A DNA stretch of 64,000 nucleotides from the NCBI RefSeq assembly GCF_000740895.1, contig NC_025261.1:992001-1056000 (forward strand). The letters are read 5' to 3'. Shown here in pieces: positions 46,458 to 55,891 of the stretch. The notes under the pieces were generated by a model. That model saw only the letters and a list, made by a program, of their open reading frames with translations. It did no database searches and had not been told where the DNA came from. The first letter of the stretch is position 1, and each line of letters begins with the position of its first letter. The stretch comes from Theileria orientalis strain Shintoku (taxonomy: Eukaryota; Apicomplexa; Aconoidasida; Piroplasmida; Theileriidae). The translations under genes and the position numbers were made by a program.

Positions 46458-47498
46458 TTATATTGAATACTCAACTCCCTTGGAAAGTATGTTTTCTAGT
46501 ACTCGTGACTTGTAGTTGCTATCCGGAAACCCTCCACCCTCAACGCCGCCATCGATGTTGGTTTTATGCTCTATCCCATTCCATACGGTGTTTCCAAACT
46601 TCGCATCAAACGAATCCTCTATTCTGAAGGTTTGCCCATCAAGGAAAGCCAATATTAGCATTTTTAGGATGAAGAGGTAGTCGGAAGTTATGGGCAGGAA
46701 GGCCTTTTTATAGACTCCCTTGTACGGCTTTCCCGGGTTAGGATGCCATCGAAGTTGAGTGCCACTCTCCATCTTGTATTTTATCTCAATGGTCGTTATG
46801 AGGGTCCCATTGGAGAGCAGAGTCACCTCCTTTTTCACGTTCCAAGACATTTTGCCGGGAGGTGAGGGGCCCCGTCCTGCAAAAGAAATGCAGTTACAGA
46901 GCGGGCATACTATCTTGGACTTCTTGCTGTTAAGAACGTATTCGACAAAGCAGGTTTTGTGGTAAATGTGTAGGCATCCGTTTAGGGATATTAAATCGGT
47001 GGTAAGATCATCCAGGCATATTGCGCAGGCCTTGTCCTCTACAGGGCCCTCAACGCCTGTAAAGGTCTTGGAAATTATCTTCTCATTTATGTTGGTGATT
47101 TGGGACCCGTAGCGAACCTGGCCCCTCTGCCACCACCTAGATTTGTTAGGGAAAACGCTTATGTGTCTCGGAGTGGATCTTAAAACGTTAAGTACAGAAT
47201 CGTTGCTATAATCGCAGTGCATTAAACAATTATCCCGGGATGCAATTTGATCCCTTAGTATCGACAGAACAACAGCTATGTTCGTGTTGTTGCATCCATA
47301 ACTATCTTTCCTGTCGTCCACCCCGTCACAGATGGCATAAATCACATTTGCATTGTTGTTTTGAACCCATGCGGATCTTGGCAGAGAAGAATCCATGCCA
47401 ATGTTAAATTCATGGCTAAGGCCATTATCACTCTCGTTTTGAGCATCGTTCTCTACCAGGTAACCATAGCTGTAATCAGTATCAGTTATGTTGTGCAT
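46458..47498 (-). CDS. RING plus Deltex C-terminal domain E3 ubiquitin ligase
   Basis: Single exon, 346 residues. Residues about 150-200 form a RING finger (CAICLDDL, C-LHIYHKTC, CPLC). Residues about 210-345 match the Deltex C-terminal (DTC) domain: WHPNPGKPYKGVYKKAFLP, a helix KMLILAFLDGQTF, VWNGIEHKTN, then GGFPDSNYKSRVLENILSKG. The HPNPGKPY, W-I-HKT and PD-NY blocks are the conserved core of the family. In animal DTX proteins the DTC pocket binds NAD+ and ADP-ribose, allowing recruitment of ADP-ribosylated targets and ADP-ribosylation of ubiquitin. The N-terminal 145 residues match no domain I know; a WWE domain, usual in DTX1/2/4, is not evident. Likely soluble, cytosolic or nuclear. Confidence 0.85.
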   Translation of the reverse strand: MHNITDTDYSYGYLVENDAQNESDNGLSHEFNIGMDSSLPRSAWVQNNNANVIYAICDGVDDRKDSYGCNNTNIAVVLSILRDQIASRDNCLMHCDYSNDSVLNVLRSTPRHISVFPNKSRWWQRGQVRYGSQITNINEKIISKTFTGVEGPVEDKACAICLDDLTTDLISLNGCLHIYHKTCFVEYVLNSKKSKIVCPLCNCISFAGRGPSPPGKMSWNVKKEVTLLSNGTLITTIEIKYKMESGTQLRWHPNPGKPYKGVYKKAFLPITSDYLFILKMLILAFLDGQTFRIEDSFDAKFGNTVWNGIEHKTNIDGGVEGGGFPDSNYKSRVLENILSKGVEYSI

Positions 47499-48468
47499 AC
47501 TGTATAAATTAAATATATCACATAAAGATCTGTGGTCTGCGATTTTGCGATGATTCTCTGTCGAAAGGACTAAGTTCAGGGTCAGTGTGTAGCTAGAATA
47601 TGATGGTCCATTTATCTAAAGCTAATCTGTCTTTTCGGTGATTCCGGAACCTGTAAGGTTCAATAATATTAAAGTTATGTAAAGCTAAATCGGGAAAGTA
47701 AATCGTCCAGGTATTGTGGACTGTTCAGCGTTAAACTGTGACTTGGCGTTTTTAGCCAAAGTGTGTGACTTTTAGTGGGAGCAAATAGGCTCTACGCAAC
47801 AATCTGTGCTAGAACATTAATAAATATATGAATTCAGAAATTTCTATTAAGGCTGAAACATTTTTTTGAGGGTTTAATTACAGAACTGCATCACGTTGCA
47901 TAAGTGTAACAACATAAACAGCGAACCAAGACAACCGTATTTACTCTGCCACTTGACTTTAGAAAGTGATTATAAAAATTTATAATTATATTTTGAATCT
48001 TAATTGAAAAAATAAATCTGTTATGTTAAAATAGATAATCGAATTATTTTGTAAGAGTGAAGGTTTTATAATTATAGAAAAGAATTCTGTGAATAATATA
48101 CATATGAGTAAATTACATAGATTATTGTGCGTAATATGTTATATAAAAAAAGTCGAGGTAGTGATATCAGTGGGACTAGAGAGTCGTTAAGTAAAATTAT
48201 AAACATTATTTTAAGTACACAATAATATATGTGTTAGATTCTACATAAAAAACAAAAATATGTGTATAAAAAATTTGTAATATATGAGTGATAAATAAAT
48301 TTTTTATACCATTAAGTTAATTAAAGTCGTATATTTATTATAGTGCAGTTTTGAAATTGTTTTAGTTTTAATTTCAAACTTTGTCGACTTTATTTGATTA
48401 TAATTTATTATATTGTTTCTGTATCGCATAAATTGGATATTTAAAACTTTAGTATTTGATTGATAATC
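47499..48468. other. Divergent spacer
   Basis: About 970 bp between the RING-DTC gene (minus) and SNW1 (plus). The first 330 bp are less AT-rich and contain two small perfect hairpins: GAACCT-GTA-AGGTTC near 47648-47662 and TTGGC-GTTTTTA-GCCAA near 47742-47759. The rest is strongly AT-rich. No gene recognised. Confidence 0.5.
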
Positions 48469-50808
48469 ATGTCGGAGTATACTAGGTTAGTTGCTTGTTT
48501 AATATTTAGTTAATATTGTTCGTAGACGATTTATTAGTAAAATGGCAGTTATTTATTTTGCTTTATGTTCATTTTACACAGGAAGAGGACCAGTTTGCTA
48601 GTTAAGCCGCAATGGGATGCCGTCGCAAAGCACGAATCTAAAGGATCATTCTCTCTGGTTGAGAGCTCCTCAGTAAACAATAATAACGGGACGGTAAGTC
48701 TAAAACGGCTGCGTTTTTCTTATACGTAATAGTATTTGTACGTACGAAGTGGACCGCGTGATATCTTGCTAACCAATATTTAGACGCTGGCGCTACAATA
48801 TGATGAAGAAGGGAAGCCCAAGTACGACCAAGTGATTACGCAGAACATGAGAAAGGGGAAGATTGCATACACGAGGCCCTCGGATCAGAAGGAAAAGAGC
48901 TTCACAAGCGACCAGTTGACGAGACCATCGGAGGATAGAGTCCAGGAAAACCTGGCTAAGACAAAAGAGGCCCTGCAGTTGGCACTCTCCTCAAAAAATA
49001 CGCAGATGGTTCAGAAGTCGGAATCTGAGATATTCAGATACACCCCGAACCAGAAGAGCGAGGTAAGATAGTGGTAGAAGTGTTGATAGCTGGAGTTATT
49101 AGATAGACTAGCCATTGAGGCAGCCAATGGTATTTAGCAGTAAGCGTTGTTGTAAATAAGAAAATAAATTTAACAGGTGGGTCAAAGGCTTATTAAAATG
49201 ACGACGAGAGTGGTGGACCCACTCGAGCCCTCGAACATAAGGCATAAAAAGATGCCAGCAAACCCGCCGAGTCCACCGGCAGCAGTGCTCCACTCGCCGC
49301 CGAGGAAGCTGACGAAGGAAGATCAAATGAACTGGAAGATCCCGCCGTGCGTGAGTAACTGGAAAAACCAGAAGGGGTACACGCTGCCAATAGATAAGCG
49401 CGTGCAAGCGGACGGAAGAAGACTTCGAGAAGTGGTGATCAACGACAAGTTCGCATCACTCTCAGAGTCGCTCTTCATAGCAGAAAGGACAGCAAGGGAG
49501 GAAGTGAGAATGAGAAACGAGATAATACGCGAGGAGAAGCTCAAGGAGGCGAAGAAACGCGAAGAAGAGTTGCGCGAGTTGGCTGCAAAGGCAAGAGAGG
49601 AAAGACATCAGTTGTTCGCACAGTCAAAGTCAAAGGGCTCAGATTCAATGAGTAAGCACGACGTAGAGGAGGATGAAGAATACGCGAGGGGAAGTAGACA
49701 CAGGAGTGAAGGAAAACATAGGCACGATAGAGACGACGAAGATGAAAGAGAACATGATCGTGGCAGTAGGTATAGACACAGAGATGACAAAGACGATAGG
49801 AAGTACAGAGACGATAGAAAAGAAACGAGGCACGACAAGGAAGATAGGAAGCATAGGGACGACAGATATGACAAAGAAGAAAGATATGACAAAGAAGAAA
49901 GATATGACAAAGAAGAAAGATATGAAAGGAAACATAGACGTGATAGAGATTATAGAGATGATAGAGATTATAGAGATTATAGAGAGGATAGAGATTATAG
50001 AGAGGATAGAGATTATAGAGAGGATAGAGAGGATAGAGATGATAGAGATGGTAGAGATGATAGGAGGCACTCCAGGCACGATAGGCGTGATAGGAGTAGC
50101 TCGAGGCACAGCAGTGACCGCACAGAAGACAGTGACGACGAGAGAAGAGAGCTCCTGAAGATAGAGGCGGAACGAAGAAGAGAGTTGGAGCGAGAATGGC
50201 GCCTGGAAAAGGGAATAAAGAAGAGGAGGACAGGCGAAAGGGACGTGAGCGAAAAGATAGCACTGGGCCAGGCGAAGCCGACGAAAATCACAGACCTATA
50301 CGACGCGAGACTGTTGCAAGGAGAGGCAGGAATGTCATCAGTAAGTTACCTTATTGTTGTTATTATGTTGTTAGTTACCTGCTATGTTGTTAGTTACCTG
50401 CTATGTTGTTAGTTACCTGCTAGATTATTATGGTATAGTTAGTTGCAATAACTGAATGTAAAATGACTAACATTGTGTAGGGCTTCGATGGAGGAGATGA
50501 CGAGGGATATAACATCTACGATAAGCCGCTCTTCGCCGACAGAAGCACGGCGAACATATATCAGCACTCGAAGGAGCGGTTCACTAAGTCCACAGGGTAA
50601 GTCGCACACACAGATAGTTATCGCATATCATGATAGTAGCTAGTGAGCATACTTTAGTGAATAGTATTAAAATGCATGTAGTGATATGAACGTGGCTTCC
50701 TTCGCCAACGCGGACCGCGGAGTACAGAGAAACACGCCAGTGGAGTTCGTAAAGGACCCGGACCCATTCGGATTTGAAAAGTTGCTTCAAAAGGCAAAGA
50801 AGACATAG
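48469..50808 (+). CDS. SNW1: SNW1/SKIP/Prp45 splicing factor
   Basis: Six exons: 48469-48485, 48582-48693, 48784-49062, 49177-50340, 50481-50596, 50682-50808; 604 residues. The SNW domain is very well conserved: VDPLEPSNIRHKKMP, PPSPPAAVLHSPPRKLT, WKIPPCVSNWKNQKGYTLPI and DKRVQADGR. The short C-terminal blocks (RDVSEKIALGQAKP, DARLLQGEAGMSSGFDGG, PDPFGFEKLLQKAK) also match. The first exon codes only five and two thirds residues. Between the two conserved parts lies a 170-residue insert of Arg/Asp/Glu/Tyr repeats not found in the animal protein. SNW1 is a core component of the activated spliceosome (NTC-related) and a transcription co-regulator in the nucleus. Confidence 0.96.
49860..50060 (+). 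repeat. 18-bp in-frame repeats in SNW1
   Basis: Two adjacent arrays: three GATATGACAAAGAAGAAA units (YDKEER) and then several AGAGATTATAGAGAGGAT units (RDYRED). They encode an alternating-charge stretch. Confidence 0.9.
50355..50422 (+). repeat. 19-bp repeats inside SNW1 intron 4
   Basis: Three near-identical copies of a 19-bp unit, TGCTATGTTGTTAGTTACC, directly after the donor GTAAGTTACC. The unit contains the donor-like word GTTAGTTACC. The intron is 140 nt. Confidence 0.8.
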
Positions 50809-50989
50809 TCAGCCGATTTAATTTCTTGAAATTGCAATATGTGTTCTCCAGTCTAGAGTCCACAGCTTTAAGCTTAAGCGCGTTGTTATATATGTTGAGA
50901 ATGGCCGTCAATGTGTAAAGCCAAGACTAGGGATAAAGATAGAGCGGTGCCAGTATAACTGAGACTAGGAATGCCCAGGTATAGATGGC

Positions 50990-51144
50990 ACTAGGGACAA
51001 TAGTGTTAGCCAGTAACTAAAGACAATAGTGACAGCGTGTAACTAAAGACAATAGTGACAGCGTGTAACTAGGGACAATAGTGACAGAGTGTAACTAGGG
51101 ACAATAGTGACAGCGTGTAACTAGGGGCAAAAGTGCTCATGTAT
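50990..51144. repeat. 26-bp tandem repeats between convergent genes
   Basis: Four good copies of AACTAAAGACAATAGTGACA plus GCGTGT (starts 51015, 51041, 51067, 51093), with one degenerate copy on each side. They lie between SNW1 (plus) and the GBP-like gene (minus). The remaining part of the 665-bp spacer (51145-51474) has no gene; it contains a small ACCCT-CAG-AGGGT hairpin near 51196. Confidence 0.92.
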
Positions 51145-51474
51145 GCGTATAACTTATAGTACATTAATTCACAATATGTTACATGTGGCGGCAGTCACCC
51201 TCAGAGGGTAGTCTATATCCAGCGTGTTTAGTCCGAATCGGAAACCTGACGGTGACAGTATCATTAAAGTGAGTGTTGTGTAGAAACCAATAGAGAGTAG
51301 CCAAGATTGAGTTGGTTAATGGATCAGTTGCGGCGGAGTCGTAGGTATCGAGGGCCACTAGACGGTTTCTATGCGATAGATGTGTGAAAGGTGCAGTTAA
51401 TGATACTGGGTGACGGTTAAGATATCAGTCCAAAGTCGGCGGAATCCTATACCCAGCTAAAGTGTGATGAGACT

Positions 51475-54400
51475 TTACTTAGAGCGCTCCTCATTCTTTT
51501 TAGTCTTGATCTTGTAGTAGATGACGGCGTAGAAGATTATTGCCGTCGTGAAGCCTAAGAAGAAGGTGAAGAGGAATCCGAGGCGCCTGATTACGTAGAC
51601 GATACCCTGGATGACGAGGCCGAGGGCCCTCAAGACGCCCATCAGGCAAAGCTTGCAAAAGTGACTCAGGGTTCCGAGAACGAAGTTGACCACGAACTCC
51701 CGCACACGAGCCAGGTTTCTCCTCAGGTTCAGGAAGCCCACCAGCAACAAGTAACTTGAGAGTCCGGCGATGCTGAAGATGAACTTGTTCGACCAGCTGT
51801 GCGCGAGCGTCAACGAGAGCACCGACATGCCCAGCAGCGAGAGGCTGCAGACCAGCACGATGGCGTTGCAGTAGCGCTTCAGGAACATCCTCCGGAATGC
51901 GGGCATGCGCATCCTGAGGTACTCCTCCAGGACGGCGTCCGCGAACTCATGGCGGATCTGGGACTTCTCCATCCTGATGAAGTGCGTCGCCAGCTCGTTC
52001 ATGTTAATGGCGTATCTCGGGGCCAGGCTTCCGCAAACGCCGGGCTGCAGGGGGCTGGACTGGGTCTTCGCGCACTCCGGGTCAAAGAGAACCTCGTCGA
52101 ACTGCAGCGCGTCCTGCGGCGAGGGCGTCTCGTCCCTGAAGTTGAACCTGGAAGCCAGCGCGAGGTAGTTGAGCCTGATCTTCGCGTACCTTTTCGCGTT
52201 GTAGCGGAAGTAAATGTAGAAAGGGCTGGACTTCACCCTCGTCTGCAGGTACACGTCGATCATGTCGAACTGGTCCTGAATCGCAGCCGCCGCCACCTTC
52301 GCGTTGTCTGAGAAGCTGTCCTTGAAGGCCCTCTGCAGGGCCTCCTCGAAGCGCTTGTGCCTCTTCTCTATGTCCAAGAGGTCCGAGCACGAGGTCCTGA
52401 AGAACTCGCTCCTCGCCAGGTGTAGCATGTAGTCGCGGAACTTGATGAGCATATCCGGTTTCGCGGGCATCCTCCTCGCCCTTCTGTGCACCTCGTCGTC
52501 TGCGTAGGCCGCCTTCGCGTACTCGTGAAAGTTCGGCTCCGCAGGCACGTTCGCGTACTTTTCCAGTAAAACTCTGTAGTTGCCCTCGTAGTGTCTTTTG
52601 ATGTTGTCAAGCTTGTCCGAGCACTTCCTCTTGTGGGCCTTTTTGAACAGCTCCAGTTCCTCAGAAAGCGTACTTGACAGCTTCCCCTTGTACTTTTTTA
52701 CCAGGTAGTCGAGCGCGTGGAACTCGCCCAGGTGCGTCAGCATCACGTTGTGTGACTCCTTCATTATTGCGTTTGCCGACTTCAGTGCCTGGTCCAATGG
52801 GATGTCGTACGTCTTTTCCACCTCCGAGAACTTCGTCCTGAAGTGCTTCACTGCCCTGTTGTATATGTCATAGAAGTGGTCTTCGATAAGCTGCTCGTTT
52901 TTCCTGAGCGTGTCTGAGACGCTTCTGTGAACTGCCTTCGTATAATGTTCGTAGACCAGGTCACATGGGTCCGACTGACTCAGCAGTGTGTTGATCATGT
53001 TATCCTGTCCGTGGCCATAAATGCGGCGGAACTCTTCGTCTTTCGGGTCAACTCCGTCCAGCTCTAATGGGTACATTTTTCCGTACTTTGAAGACAGGTC
53101 GTGTATGAACTTCAGTCTACTCGGCAACAGCGGCAGATTCAGCTGGTCCAGCTCCTTCTGCAACCCCTGTATCAGCGCCTCTGACACGTTCGTGCAGTGG
53201 TTCTTCAGCTTTCCGTACAGTTCTTCCTCGATCTCCCCTGAAACTCTGTCTAACCCGTGGGACAGGTCCGTCTTGATCTTGTCAAAGTCCTCTGGCACCG
53301 CTTCGTTTTCGTAGTTCTTCACCAACACGTCCATGAGCTTTTCCTTCAGGTACCTGCTGTACTTGTTAAGCATTGGGATCGTCGGCAATCTGCTCTCAGA
53401 ATCGATATCTTGGCATCCTTGTTCGCACTTGCCGGGGCTCTTGAAGCCAATGAACCCGTCTCCCAATTGACTCTTGTCTCCCTTCCTCGATTCTCCGTTT
53501 ATGTACCCCTTCAGGACTCCCTTGTACGTGTCGTGCAGGTCATTTTTGATCATCAGAAGCCTCGTGGACCTGAACATTTTGAAGTACTGGTCGAACGCGT
53601 CCTTGTAGTCGAGGCTGCTCAAGAGCTCGACGCTTGCCGATGACGATGCTAGCTTGTAGTACCTGTTGAGCGACAGGCTCGAGAGCGTGAACTTAACCAT
53701 CTCCGCCAGGTCCCTTCCTGACATGTGGCACGTCGTCATCACTCCGTCCAGCAGGCAGTACTTCTTCAGCGGGTTTCTCGTCGACCTCTGAAACAGCTCC
53801 GACTTAAAGGTTCTCAGGTTCTCAAGGTAGTCCTCTTCCGAGACTTCATTTCCGTTCTTTCCTCTGCCCTTACTCTTTTTATCCTTGTTCTCCTTCACCA
53901 TTTTCATGATCAACTCATTCTTCGACGTGCTCGGCAGCGTTGCTATGTTCACTGAGTTGAACAGCGTATGAAATAAGTACCCGTGGATGTTGAACTTAAC
54001 TTCTTCCGACCCCAAACTCACGTTCTTGTTTTTAATCCCTTTGTTGTTGCCTGAATCAATAAGTGTACTTCCTTTTTCCGCAGAGACATTCTTATCTTTC
54101 CTCCTTGTCGCATCCAATTTTGGCCCCAAGATTCCCAGTGATCCTAAATCTGTTCCTACATTTTCGTAACTCTCTGCTTCCTCACCTTCGAGTTCCCTCA
54201 TTTTTTGTTCGTAGTCCTTAGATTTCTTCTTCCTCAGGTTGTATAGGAAGAACTCGTATAGTGACAGATCTCTCTTTGGTGCCTTCAGCAGGTTTACCAG
54301 GTTCTCATATGCCTTCTTCGACGTGTAGTCGAACTCGTTGATCAGGAAGGTCAGGTTTTTGTTTTCGAATATTTTGAGAAAGTACTCGAATATTTCCTCT

Positions 54401-55515
54401 CTGTTTTCTCTGGGCTCTCCCTTGCCTGTGTACAGTGTGTACAGGTTTGATATTTTAGAGAGCAATGACGACTTGATGAGCTCTTCCACCGTGTGCAAGT
54501 CCGACTTGTCCAGCGTCTTGTTTGACAGGTAGATTACCTCTGAGCATATTGATGAGACCATGGAGAATAGTGCTTCGTCGTACTTGTAGATGTTCTTGTG
54601 GCTGCTGAATCCCTCGATGTCTATGAACACCACGTTCACCTCCTGGTCCAGATCTAGCTCCTCGGCCTCTTCTGGGCCTGAGGAACTTGACTTAGTTACT
54701 TTCTGCTTCTGAATCCCCTCGGTGGCACTGAAATTCTTCAGTGAGAAGAATCTCTTTTTCGCCTTGCCCTCTTTATCTTTCAGTTTCTCCTGCAACCTTC
54801 TCCTTGTCATCTTCACTGGCTTAGAATACATCCAAATTCCACTGGTTTCAGGCTCAGGTGTTGTTGCCATTTTGAAACCTTTGGAGATTCCGCCGTTTCC
54901 TGCTTTAGGACTTGTGCTATCCTTTTTATCTCCAGCTCTATTGCTACAGAAATGGTTGTCGTTCAAGAGGTTGACCAACAGACTCTTACCCGAGTTGACA
55001 GAGCCGATTACTCCTACTGGGTAGATCGGCTTTGGGACACTCTCCAACACCTTAAGAACTTCAGTGTTAACCATTAGCTCAGTGTGATCCTTATTCGGGT
55101 ATATTAGCGGAAGCGGCTCGCCTACGTCCAGCTTCTCGGCGAAGCATATTGATTCGTAGGGGTCGTTCGTTGAAAACCCGGAATCTAAACTCTGATCTAC
55201 CTTATCACCTCCTTTAGACACATTGTTAACAGAAGATTTTTGCCTGGAATCCTTGATATCGTTGCTGATTTCCTTGGCGTCAACCTTGTGTGTAGGTGAG
55301 GTTAACTCTTGCGATTTACCAGGAAAAACTTCAGTTATTTTAACATTTTTGGAATCATCATTAAATTCAATATGTTTATCGAATTCTGTGTTAAAGATAA
55401 TTCCTTTGATCAAATAATATGGTACAAACACATTTATACAGTTGAAAAGGTTCAAAGCGTATAAAGTCGTGAATGTGCTAAAAAGCTGCATAATGTTTAG
55501 CTGTAATAGTGACAA
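51475..55515 (-). CDS. GBP-like large GTPase with signal sequence and C-terminal membrane segments
   Basis: Single exon, 1346 residues. The first 40 residues are hydrophobic (signal peptide or anchor; Met9 is a possible alternative start). Residues about 160-450 resemble the guanylate-binding-protein G domain: P-loop GVIGSVNSGKSLLVNLL, a switch region ETSGIWMYSKP matching the family's TKGIWMW, G3 as VVFIDIEGF (DxxG), and FLINEFDY in the place of the GBP RD motif. Helical segments with many Lys/Glu follow (600-1200), then two or three membrane spans (about 1220-1330) and a basic tail. RHD3/Sey1-type or atlastin-type ER-shaping GTPases have similar topology. The signal sequence plus membrane anchor suggests the endomembrane system; membrane fusion or remodelling is inference. 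No characterised apicomplexan counterpart can be named from sequence. Confidence 0.72.
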   Translation of the reverse strand: MSLLQLNIMQLFSTFTTLYALNLFNCINVFVPYYLIKGIIFNTEFDKHIEFNDDSKNVKITEVFPGKSQELTSPTHKVDAKEISNDIKDSRQKSSVNNVSKGGDKVDQSLDSGFSTNDPYESICFAEKLDVGEPLPLIYPNKDHTELMVNTEVLKVLESVPKPIYPVGVIGSVNSGKSLLVNLLNDNHFCSNRAGDKKDSTSPKAGNGGISKGFKMATTPEPETSGIWMYSKPVKMTRRRLQEKLKDKEGKAKKRFFSLKNFSATEGIQKQKVTKSSSSGPEEAEELDLDQEVNVVFIDIEGFSSHKNIYKYDEALFSMVSSICSEVIYLSNKTLDKSDLHTVEELIKSSLLSKISNLYTLYTGKGEPRENREEIFEYFLKIFENKNLTFLINEFDYTSKKAYENLVNLLKAPKRDLSLYEFFLYNLRKKKSKDYEQKMRELEGEEAESYENVGTDLGSLGILGPKLDATRRKDKNVSAEKGSTLIDSGNNKGIKNKNVSLGSEEVKFNIHGYLFHTLFNSVNIATLPSTSKNELIMKMVKENKDKKSKGRGKNGNEVSEEDYLENLRTFKSELFQRSTRNPLKKYCLLDGVMTTCHMSGRDLAEMVKFTLSSLSLNRYYKLASSSASVELLSSLDYKDAFDQYFKMFRSTRLLMIKNDLHDTYKGVLKGYINGESRKGDKSQLGDGFIGFKSPGKCEQGCQDIDSESRLPTIPMLNKYSRYLKEKLMDVLVKNYENEAVPEDFDKIKTDLSHGLDRVSGEIEEELYGKLKNHCTNVSEALIQGLQKELDQLNLPLLPSRLKFIHDLSSKYGKMYPLELDGVDPKDEEFRRIYGHGQDNMINTLLSQSDPCDLVYEHYTKAVHRSVSDTLRKNEQLIEDHFYDIYNRAVKHFRTKFSEVEKTYDIPLDQALKSANAIMKESHNVMLTHLGEFHALDYLVKKYKGKLSSTLSEELELFKKAHKRKCSDKLDNIKRHYEGNYRVLLEKYANVPAEPNFHEYAKAAYADDEVHRRARRMPAKPDMLIKFRDYMLHLARSEFFRTSCSDLLDIEKRHKRFEEALQRAFKDSFSDNAKVAAAAIQDQFDMIDVYLQTRVKSSPFYIYFRYNAKRYAKIRLNYLALASRFNFRDETPSPQDALQFDEVLFDPECAKTQSSPLQPGVCGSLAPRYAINMNELATHFIRMEKSQIRHEFADAVLEEYLRMRMPAFRRMFLKRYCNAIVLVCSLSLLGMSVLSLTLAHSWSNKFIFSIAGLSSYLLLVGFLNLRRNLARVREFVVNFVLGTLSHFCKLCLMGVLRALGLVIQGIVYVIRRLGFLFTFFLGFTTAIIFYAVIYYKIKTKKNEERSK

Positions 55516-55891
55516 TTATGTGATTAAACAATTGTATTTGTGGAAGGTTGGTATATTGTACAGATATAAACTGTATTTTACATTAAATGTGTGGCTGTGG
55601 GTCGTGATGTTGTGTACCTTTTATTTGTTAATTGGGGCGATGATCTAAAAATTGGGTGTTTCCCCCCTTTTATTTTCTGTTTTTTTAGCTTGTAGGATGC
55701 TTTTTATTGACTTTTGTGCCTTTCATCTATAAATGTGTAACTATCTACACATTCTTTTGTCTATAAAAAACCTAGTTGACTCCGAATCTTTGGAATCCAG
55801 GAGATACTAATTTGTAATAATTACATTTTTGTTATTGGATTTATGAGGTTAATCCCCAATATGTTGAACATGTAAATTTATGTGTAAAAGA
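55516..55891. other. Spacer between two minus-strand genes
   Basis: About 375 bp, T-rich, holding the presumed promoter of the GBP-like gene. A 68-codon plus-strand frame here overlaps the GBP-like start and is not supported. Confidence 0.5.

Noticed and set aside
49541..50263. 240-codon minus-strand frame opposite SNW1
   Set aside because: Product is Tyr/Leu/His/Pro repeats created by the antisense of the RDYRED repeats.
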